Positions 7,201 through 14,677 of a stretch of 14,677 nucleotides of DNA are shown here, piece by piece. A model generated the notes under the pieces. It saw only the letters and a program-made list of their open reading frames with translations, did not search any database and was not told the DNA's origin. Made by a program: the position numbers and the translations under genes. The number at the start of each line of letters is the position of its first letter. Positions within the stretch are counted from its first letter, which is position 1. Origin of the DNA: Phoronis ovalis (taxonomy: Eukaryota > Phoronida > Phoronidae); assembly GCA_028565635.1 (NCBI GenBank), contig JAOXYB010031109.1, forward strand, positions 1 through 14,677. Reading direction: 5' to 3'.

Positions 7201-9853
7201 ATTCTAAACAAGTATCACTCTTGTTTCTCTTCTTTTTACGAACTAGTGCAAACGCACTGAGCCACAGTCTGTACTTCACGTCCTTCGTTTCATAATATAA
7301 AGGGCTTCTGCATTAAACTGTTACTGCTTTATAAGAATACACTATAACATATGTTTTTTGTGGTATATATATTTATGCGTTATATATGTTTTTAACAGTA
7401 TTATACCGTATAGTCTCAAATATGGCTTGGGCTGTACCGGACTGCACCGGCTTTGCCTCGTCACTGGTTCCTACTGCCCTGACCTCAGCTCTTAGGACTA
7501 TATTTTAAAATGGTTTCTTTCTTATGTATTATATATTATAAACAATTTCCATTATTCTATGTATTCCTGCAGGATGTCGCAGGACTGTAACCCTGGATAT
7601 CTACAATTTTTTAAACCCTATTTTTTTAAATAATCGCATTCTGTCTATTAAATTCCCACTCAATTATAAATAACTTTGATTCATGCCTAATGGGTGTATG
7701 ATTCATTTATGCAGCATGTAGACACGCCAGCCAATTTTTATGTTTTTTAAATTCAAAGGAAAAATAATTTTGATATCTATTTCAATTATATATAATTCCA
7801 GAGCCGACTTATGTCAGTCTCTCTCTCTACTCCATGCTACATATTTTGAAATAATTATGTAGCATGGAGTAGAGAGAGAGACTGACATGGAGTAGTCTGA
7901 GCCATGGAAACACACAACAGGCATTTCTAGTGGAAGCGATAACCATCACGGTTGGCAATTTTCAATCGCCGTGTCATTATGATAATATCAGAACTATATA
8001 AACAACACTTAGTGAAAACCCATGGTCTCACATGGTATAGCGCTTGTCTCTTCGCTGATTTCGTAATAAAGTCGCTTCCGGGTGCAGGAGTCGCTGCTTA
8101 CAAGTAGCCGGCCTAGGGCTGCCAAACATGCACCCACTGGGACATACATGTACATACATCTCTTTTCATTCATTCAGTTCCTTGGACACTACCACCTAAT
8201 CGGTGGATGTTACAGGAAGTCCTAGGTTGGTTACTTGGAAGCAATTGCATTGAACATCAACGAATATACAAGAGCTAGCATGTGTGCTCACCAAATTTTG
8301 CTTATATAGTTCTGACATTATAATTATGGCATGATATGACACGACGATTGAAAATTGCTAACAGTGATGGTTTGAACGAAGGTCCGTACTTAACAAACGA
8401 AGGTCCGTGCTTAACGAAATTGATCAGTGTTTCTAGTAAATTATTCTTGTGAAACGAGCCGCGGTGCGTGTCCACCGAATATGTCCTAGTCAGTGGAGTT
8501 TCTTCGTGCTTTTACTGAACTGTCATTTTTTCTTTATTTTTACTCGTCTGTGGATCTAAATAATAGATACGCTTCAAATCATACTTACCCATAATCCTGA
8601 TGCCATGTAAATGCTCCACTTACGAACGGACGTTTCATTGTAATTTTGTTATGGTAATTGTAAACCTCTCCACCTAATAACTATAAAGAACAAATATTAG
8701 AAACTTTTAATTAAGTCTAAATTCCAGAGACTTACAAATTTTTATAAATTTCAGAAAGTAGGTGAGAGAAAATGGTTTATAAATTTGTTAACAAAATAAA
8801 GTAACAATTCAGTACTAAATGGCGCAAAAGTTATCAGCAATTATGCTCGGTTATTATTTAGTACGAATTCTTTTTACAAAATAATGTAATAGTTTAGTAA
8901 GCCCTTAGCAGATTATTGAAATGGCACCATGTTGAAAAACTTTGTACGTACGTGTAAATTCTACGGGACGAAAAGATGACAAGGAAAATACAACAGAAAA
9001 AATTAATTCAAAAAGTTGATGACGAAAAGAGTAAAAACCAGATATTAAAATGCTTGTTCTTTCCTGTCAATAATTGTTTCTGAAATAATCTATTTGCATA
9101 CAGTTGATGGAGGCAATGACGGAGCAGATTTTTAACTAAGATGTATACCTTTTCAAATGTTCCAGCAACTTTTTCACACCTCGTTATCATTCCGGTTACA
9201 TCTTTACTGGGATGATTCCACCACGTCATACCCATCCATTTCCCGTCTCCGTCCTCTCTTTTCTGTTCATTTTCAAAAACGTGTTCGTTACTTTCAATTT
9301 CTGTTTTTAGTTTAGTCACTTCAGCTTCATTTAGCAGCCCTCTATATTACAAAAAGCGAGTCTGAATAAACATGGGCTATATAAAGAATTAACTGTGTTT
9401 TGCGAAAAATATATATTTGCATGTGAAGATGTAGTAATGTAGTGGTTAGAACCATCGCCTGGAAAGCCTTACATTGTCTTGCAAAGCCCGGCCAGCTTAT
9501 TTTAGTAAGCGGCGTTAAACCTAATTTCCAAATTAGGGCCGGGGTGTTTAGTTTTCGTGACTAGGAGAAGACTACATGTACGGTTCACTAGTTTGTAATT
9601 TTGTGCGAAAGGGTCAGCTCGATATTTTAAGATATGTAGATGACAGTCCGGATCGGGACATACTGAAAGTCAAGAAACTTTGATTACAATATCCAAGGTA
9701 GTTTCCATGTATGCGTCTTGAGTATTATATAGTAGAAGTATGGTTGTCGAGCGAAAGATACAGTATTTTAAAAACTTACTTCACAAGAACGTATCCATTC
9801 TCATTGAAATGATTCAAAACTTCATCTGTTACTATAAAATCATTCCCCGTCAT
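4164..9853 (-). CDS. PhyH-superfamily Fe(II)/2-oxoglutarate dioxygenase, six exons, 281 residues
   Basis: Exons (minus strand): 9853-9780, 9341-9149, 8680-8589, 6756-6666, 5328-5047, 4277-4164; together 846 nt, 281 codons plus TAA. All introns are GT-AG and every junction keeps phase. Landmarks: N-terminal helix region [16 protein letters not shown] (18-33), MTWWNHP (63-69), [13 protein letters not shown] (95-107), [16 protein letters not shown] (111-126) with the metal ligands H116 and D118, [20 protein letters not shown] (145-164), and [17 protein letters not shown] (194-210) with distal ligand H205 and likely 2-oxoglutarate-binding R216. The family uses O2, Fe(II) and 2-oxoglutarate to hydroxylate small molecules. 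Mollusc relatives are commonly labelled phytanoyl-CoA dioxygenase or L-proline trans-4-hydroxylase-like, but the substrate cannot be read from sequence. No signal peptide is seen. All catalytic residues are present, so the gene is probably active. It converges with the GPCR and diverges from the tubulin exons. Confidence 0.93.
4501..4752 (-). other. Unexplained open frame in dioxygenase intron 5
   Basis: An 83-codon open frame with protein-like content ([16 protein letters not shown], then an acidic [10 protein letters not shown] stretch). An acceptor-like T/C-rich run ending in CAG lies inside it near 4700. It matches no part of the PhyH domain and is not needed to complete the 281-residue protein. 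It could be a chance frame, a decayed exon or a fragment of a tryptophan-rich repeat protein. Confidence 0.25.
5047..5328 (-). CDS. Dioxygenase coding exon 5 (residues 151-244), distal His and Arg
   Basis: Acceptor CATTTTAG, then [18 protein letters not shown]. The exon has [17 protein letters not shown] with H205 as the third iron ligand and R216 as the likely cosubstrate anchor, then [19 protein letters not shown]. It ends at donor GTAAGC (5046-5041). Length 282 nt, phase 0 at both ends. Confidence 0.93.
5785..6480. repeat. TGACCT-rich repeat, about three degenerate copies, in dioxygenase intron 4
   Basis: The two clearest copies share, in order, CAATTTTAAAAAxTTGA, a TTTGAC(C)T run, CCTTTTGACCTC(A/G)AGGTC, GATATCACAC(C/A)TCAAG and TGAAAATTGGAAGA. 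One runs about 6097-6262 and the other 6310-6480, a period near 215-220 bp. A third, more decayed copy lies at about 5785-6050 (GACCTCTAAATG, ACAAGGTCAAC, ATATATCAAATTGCAAG). It is noncoding. Similar TGACCT-rich repeats are, from memory, widespread in marine invertebrate genomes. Confidence 0.65.
6666..6756 (-). CDS. Dioxygenase coding exon 4 (end of G120 to K150)
   Basis: Acceptor TTAACTTAG, then G completing G120, then [20 protein letters not shown] and ending ENGCLK before donor GTAACA. Length 91 nt, consistent with phase 2 in and phase 0 out. FLFPN...[11 protein letters not shown] is a strong family block in the double-stranded beta-helix core. Confidence 0.92.
6969..7175. repeat. Short degenerate repeat TATAGCGGTTTCNCTCCCGC, interrupted by a hairpin
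   Basis: Three copies lie at 7089-7108, 7118-7137 and 7156-7175, spaced 29 and 38 bases. A fourth, diverged copy (TATAACGGATTCCCTC) begins at 6961 and continues as TTCCCTCCGC at 7061-7070; the hairpin 6977-7060 splits it. No coding content. Confidence 0.6.
6977..7060. mobile_element. Perfect 32-bp inverted repeat with 20-base loop, flanked by 7-bp direct repeats
   Basis: The arms are 6977-7008 (begins TCAGTCTGAATAAATCC) and 7029-7060, its exact reverse complement. The spacer is 7009-7028. TTCCCTC occurs immediately before (6970-6976) and immediately after (7061-7067), as a target-site duplication would. Removing the hairpin and one TTCCCTC leaves a sequence like the neighbouring repeat units. 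The perfect arms imply a recent event. It lies in dioxygenase intron 3, so the transcript would contain a long RNA hairpin. Confidence 0.7.
7176..7810. other. Part of dioxygenase intron 3 without recognised content
   Basis: AT-rich sequence with TATATA tracts near 7360-7390 and a short GC-richer patch at 7430-7490 (two ACCGG boxes). No exon, RNA gene or clear repeat was found. Confidence 0.4.
7811..7888. repeat. Perfect 33-bp inverted repeat with 12-base loop
   Basis: The arms are 7811-7843 (begins ATGTCAGTCTCTCTCTC) and 7856-7888, its exact reverse complement, including an 11-base CT run of equal length in both arms. The spacer is 7844-7855. The segment CATGGAGTAG from the right arm recurs directly after it (7886-7895). 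No target-site duplication is clear. Same intron as the 6977-7060 hairpin. Confidence 0.7.
7941..8372. repeat. Imperfect foldback element with arms of about 60-70 bp
   Basis: The left arm 7941-8001 begins AACCATCACGGTTGGCAATT. The right arm 8302-8372 ends with its near-exact complement, ending GTGATGGTT. The core of about 37 bp has only a few mismatches; inward the match continues through CTATATAA/TTATATAG with small indels. About 300 bp of non-repeated sequence lies between the arms. It is probably a MITE or foldback element; its termini and target duplication were not resolved. Confidence 0.6.
8375..8416. repeat. Two-copy 21-bp tandem repeat
   Basis: AACGAAGGTCCGTACTTAACA (8375-8395) is followed directly by the same unit with two changes (8396-8416). 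It abuts the right arm of the foldback element, so it may be part of that element's end. Confidence 0.7.
8589..8680 (-). CDS. Dioxygenase coding exon 3 (residues 90-119 plus two bases), HxD motif
   Basis: Too short to stand out as an open frame. Acceptor CTTTATAG is followed by [18 protein letters not shown] and ends WHQDY plus GG before donor GTAAGT. H116 and D118 of the HxD iron-binding motif are here. The join [14 protein letters not shown] is exactly what the family shows. Confidence 0.92.
9149..9341 (-). CDS. Dioxygenase coding exon 2 (residues 25-89)
   Basis: The acceptor ATATAG precedes A, which completes codon K25 with the AA of exon 1, giving [12 protein letters not shown] across the junction. 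The exon carries a charged, probably disordered stretch (41-59) and MTWWNHP, and ends GTFEK before donor GTATAC. Length 193 nt; phase 2 in, phase 0 out. Confidence 0.9.
9428..9545 (+). mobile_element. Remnant of a tRNA-derived SINE
   Basis: TAGTGGTTAGA at 9440-9450 resembles a pol III A box. It is followed by CATCGCCTGGAAAG and a decayed B-box-like stretch around 9478-9490. Further on, AAGCGGCGTTAAAC (9507-9520) resembles the conserved core of molluscan SINEs, whose GGCGTTAAAC-type core I recall as typical. It lies in dioxygenase intron 1, antisense to that gene. Diverged and probably inactive. Confidence 0.5.
9780..9853 (-). CDS. Dioxygenase coding exon 1 (residues 1-24 plus two bases)
   Basis: The ATG at 9853-9851 begins [20 protein letters not shown]. 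The exon ends VLV plus AA before donor GTAAGT (9779-9774). Only 11 bases separate the ATG from a good acceptor (T-rich tract then CAG, AG at 9866-9865), so a 5' untranslated exon probably lies upstream. The three codons before the ATG are open, so an earlier start in an unseen exon is possible. Confidence 0.85.
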
Positions 9854-9864
9854 ATAGTGAAATT

Positions 9865-11734
9865 CTGTAAAAATAAAAATCTGAGAATAAAAGCAGAAGC
9901 ACATGGGGAAAATAATATTGCTTTAACAAACATAAACACGTTTGTCAATGTTTCATGCTGAAATAAACGATTCGTTAGGGTAGCTTGAAATCTCATAGTA
10001 TTCCGTTTTCTCCAAGATGACACATTTGAATTTTACCGTACAGCTGAAAGCGTAGCGTTTAAAACAGACTATCTACATTTGTTATCACAAAATCTTTCAA
10101 ATCTTGTTTAGACACGGAGAATGTATAACTCAAATTAGCAATATTTAATATAAGCCTCAATACCGGTCAATAAGATTTATGAAAATGCTAAATTCCACAT
10201 GGGGCAGCACAATCCAACGGTATGTGTCAGAACCTTACACGTGTGGTCCATATATACTTCCATTTTTTTTTACCGTGTTCGTGCTTACTAACACGAACTA
10301 ACAGAACATGTCATCATGACCTCTGTGCCAGTTGGATAATTTTAATTTGTCAACCTGTGAAATCATTGAGACCTGACTGGACCTCGTTAGGTCACTGCTG
10401 CGCACTTGCTTTTGCTAAAACGCCGTATTTACCGATTTTTACTACATAACTGAAGAACGACATGCCTTACTAGGTTTAATTTCTTTAACTTCTCCCATAT
10501 CCACCATTGTCAAGTCGGTGGCCGCCACGTCTATAAAATAGAGCGACTTATCATGAAAACTTAGCCGCCGCTGAACCTTGCAATCCTTACAGTGTAAATT
10601 TATCTTATCTAAATAAATATAACCAGAAATATAAGTTGTCTGTTTGTATAATACAAATGTTATATGGTGCTGCTCATAATGACGAATATTTATTTATAAA
10701 AAAGATTTACACAAGTTAAAAAAATATAGAAAATAACCGCACTGTATATATATATCAATTTGATGCAATTAAGAGAAGTGTTACTATCTTATAATATATG
10801 CATGAACAATTTCTTGCTAGAAATAACACATCTCATACAAAGGATTTTTATTTTTAAAAATTACAATTTAAAAAAAAAATTCCTTTGAAAAATTATAAAA
10901 AAGCAAATTCAGAAAAGCGACAACATTTGTCAAATTTTATCTCAAAAATTGTTTGGCTATAATTACGATACTTATTCTTTCACAACGCGAAATGTTGCCA
11001 GTTGGCCACATGTTACATTTCGAAATTTCCAAATACATTGCTTCTCACTTGAAAAAAGTTGAAAAATCTTGGACCCGAATTTCACATGGCTAATTCTCAC
11101 CAGGTGGAGTAAGTAACTTAGCACTGAGTAAGAATGCTGAAATTAAGAAAATTAATGAAAAGCAAAAAAAGAAAATCCCTCAAAAATAACATAAATAAAA
11201 ATTGCAAAACTTTAAGGATCGAACACTTGTATTTTTTAGAAACTTAATTATATCAATTTAAAGTAATTATTTTGCAGTTCAAGTTTGCTTTAAAAATAAT
11301 ATTAACGAATTTTTATCTATATCTCCCTAAGTCTACTATCGATCAAGTAAGTGAATGAGTAACTGATGTATAGTGCTTTCATATGCACATGTCATGTCAG
11401 GGATGAAGTTACTCATTAATAAAAATAAAAATGATAGGAATGTATTCATTTATTACCCGTTTAATATTGTGAGCGATTTATACCGAAAACAAAATCATTA
11501 ACAGATAAAAAAGAACTGTGCTTAGGCATTTCTTTTGTAATTTGGGCACAGTTCAGATTACTTGTCACCCCTACGAATTGAGCAATTCTTTGCCAATAAA
11601 ATTCTCAGAATGTTATACATAACTAGATTCTTCTCTCACGTGGACTCTTCGTAGGTCAACAGTGAGTTGCCATTTCCTAGTGTGCACGTTTACGTTGTGA
11701 AACTTTAATTAACATAAAACGACAAACCGTCAAT
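9865..11734. other. Noncoding region between the divergent dioxygenase and tubulin genes
   Basis: It must hold the promoters of both genes and probably a 5' untranslated exon of the dioxygenase, but none can be placed firmly. Landmarks: the hairpin GTTCGTG-CTTACTAA-CACGAAC near 10278-10299, TATAAAAT at 10532-10539 on the + strand, the 11-bp inverted repeat AATGAGTAACT (11354-11364) with AGTTACTCATT (11407-11417), and the 9-bp inverted repeat GAACTGTGC (11513-11521) with GCACAGTTC (11546-11554). CCAAT at about 11592 lies upstream of the tubulin ATG. Open frames here have no protein-like features. Confidence 0.4.
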
Positions 11735-12935
<1,201 letters not shown>

Positions 12936-14617
12936 TCTGATGTGTACTTTGAAAGCTAGATTGTAATCTTTTAATTATTCTTTTTAATTCTACACGACAT
13001 CATAGTATAATGAAAGCATTTGCACATCTGTACATGTTTAATAAACAACACACATATAAAATTTATACAAAAGTCAATTCCATGTTAAGCGTAAGATATT
13101 TTATGGAATATAGCATAACATGTTGCAACCAACAGTTGGCATTTCGATAAAACATATTAATAAGATGTTTGCCCATATGTATTCATGATAAAATTTCCGA
13201 TAAATCATGTATACTGCCATCAGATAGGCAGCTGCCTCATCATCGGATGTTTTTATATAAAACTAAGCGCAACTATCCCCATTAGAATGTACTCAAAATC
13301 AATGGACCTTTCAATATAAAAATTACTGTACACGGAAATATTTTCAAAAAATCACCAATTTAATTACTCATACATTTTTTTTTGTAAATATTTTGCGTAC
13401 CTCGTGATAGTTTCCCTAATTTGCCATATATGATACTTAAGAAGTAACCATCATATTTAAAAAAACTTGCTTTTATTTACACTGCATACTGGAAACACTC
13501 CCATATAGTAGGAATCATGACTTCGTAAATGTGCGCTAAAACAAAAATTACCAGATCTAATAAATTGTAACCTTATTTAATACAATTTTAGACTTTTGAG
13601 GCAAGTATGCATTATGAACTCTATCCACTTTGAACCAGTATTAAATACTTATTTTTATCACATTAAAATATAGATCGTTCAGTACATAGATTGACACACA
13701 TGCGTAAATAAGCAAAATACAATGTGCCCTTGTTCTGTGATGTGTTATTCTGCTGATATACAGATCTGTGCATCATTGTTTTAAGCTGATAAAATTATGA
13801 GTAAGAGTAATTGTTCTGCGTGAATCATTTTCCCGTGGTTTCTAGTGTGATAACAGCCAAAATACAACAGATACGGTTTTGCACATATGATGCTACTACA
13901 GATTTGGGGCGCTATAGGCTATATAAAATCTGAAAATGATACGGTGTAAAATCAAATAATTAACGCAATAAAACAGCCTGAAATTTAGAAGCACATCATA
14001 TAATTTTTAAAATCTGAGAAAACTCCTGTTGGAAGTAAAGTGTAGCCATGTTTCAGCTTTGCGTCTCTAAGGGAGTTGGACTTACATTGATTTGAAGTTT
14101 GTGTTTTCAAAAAAGTGACTTTTCACCCAAATTGGCCTCCTTGCTGATTACATAATTAAGGCGAGTAAAGCAGTTTTTCATAATTTTTATCTTAGTACCT
14201 TTTCAAGTATACTTTTATTAATCTGTCTTGTCATTTTTAGCTACACAAAACTATACTCAAAGTATAAAGTGTGAATAAATTGTTGGAATGGAAATTATGT
14301 CATAGGGACATGTGCCGCATGTACTTTAAATGCTAAGTGTAGGATTATGAATTATAGGTGAACGAGATTAACTATGTATATTTCTCCAATTTACAACTAC
14401 TGCCTGTTTTTTTATTTCGACTTCTATTTTTTTTATCAGTCTGCCCTCCGTTTCCATTCTTTTCCCCTATAGATGGCGTCTTTGGCTTTCCGAATTTGGA
14501 TTTTTATACCGATTTTGAGTACATTTCTAATTATAATTCAATCAGCTTATTATCTGTCAACAAAACAGAACTTTAAAGTATTCTTTGTGTACAATCATTT
14601 AGCTTTGTTCACACGGG
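12936..14617. other. Noncoding region, either tubulin intron 2 or intergenic
   Basis: AT-rich throughout. No alpha-tubulin exon, no other exon with family-like content and no RNA gene was found. AATAAA occurs at 13040-13045 on the + strand. The open frame at 14358-14576 has low-complexity Phe/Leu-rich content and looks spurious. Confidence 0.45.
13040..13045 (+). terminator. Candidate polyadenylation signal
   Basis: AATAAA 105 bases after the TGA that ends the tubulin-like open frame, and about 75 bases after the TAA of the alternative frame at 12853-12966. It would allow a truncated transcript to end here. In AT-rich DNA such hexamers are common. Confidence 0.25.
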
Positions 14618-14675
14618 CAATCGCGATTAAAATATTAGCTAGATAAAAAATTTAGCCAAACTTTAATCGCGATTG
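14618..14675. repeat. Compact palindromic repeat, CAATCGCGATTAAA inverted ends
   Basis: CAATCGCGATTAAA (14618-14631) and its exact complement TTTAATCGCGATTG (14662-14675) enclose 30 bases that are themselves partly complementary (TTAGCTA against TAGCCAAA). The outer flanks, ACACGGG on the left and TG at the window end, suggest a longer element cut by the window edge. The CAATCGCGATTAAA end is, from memory, recurrent in invertebrate MITE-like repeats. Confidence 0.6.
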
Positions 14676-14677
14676 TG

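Noticed and set aside
9440-9520. Functional tRNA gene
   Set aside because: Only an A-box-like stretch is convincing; no cloverleaf with acceptor stem or anticodon arm could be drawn.
10222-10449. 75-codon + strand frame in the intergenic region
   Set aside because: Cys- and Leu-rich translation without motif or splice context; contains repeat-like hairpin sequence.
10532-10539. TATAAAAT as promoter of the tubulin gene
   Set aside because: It is 1.2 kb from the tubulin ATG and has no supporting start site; in AT-rich DNA it may be chance.
14358-14576. 72-codon + strand frame rich in Phe and Leu
   Set aside because: Produced by a T-rich tract; no motif, no splice context and no match to the missing tubulin exons.

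Overview
This is a metazoan nuclear DNA window, AT-rich, with GT-AG introns, short exons, polyadenylation signals and many small repeats. A class A neuropeptide-type GPCR, an invertebrate PhyH-family dioxygenase and a SINE ending in a GGCGTTAAAC-type core together suggest a lophotrochozoan, most likely a mollusc such as a bivalve. That assignment is inference; no species marker is present.

Layout. 1-453: 5' noncoding DNA ending in a splice acceptor. 454-1497 (+): a 347-residue seven-transmembrane receptor encoded in one exon. 1508-4068: noncoding DNA with a 331-bp element with terminal inverted repeats and a two-copy degenerate duplication. 4164-9853 (-): a complete six-exon PhyH-superfamily gene (281 residues), assembled here from splice sites that agree in phase at every junction; no single open frame shows it. 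Its introns hold several repeats: a multi-copy TGACCT-rich repeat, two short perfect hairpins, a large imperfect inverted repeat, a 21-bp tandem duplication and a tRNA-derived SINE remnant. 9865-11734: noncoding DNA between divergent genes. 11735-12756 (+): the first two exons of a divergent alpha-tubulin; exon 1 contributes only ATG and exon 2 codes for residues 2-75. No convincing exon 3 or large last exon follows, so this is either a gene with a long second intron or a truncated copy. 12936-14617: noncoding. 14618-14675: a compact inverted repeat at the window edge.

The receptor and the dioxygenase converge; the dioxygenase and the tubulin diverge. Nothing suggests that the three genes share a pathway. 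No bacterial-type system, CRISPR array or gene cluster is present. The least explained structure is the pair of perfect hairpins (32 and 33 bp stems) in dioxygenase intron 3. One of them sits between 7-bp direct repeats inside a copy of a local repeat, which is the footprint of an insertion.
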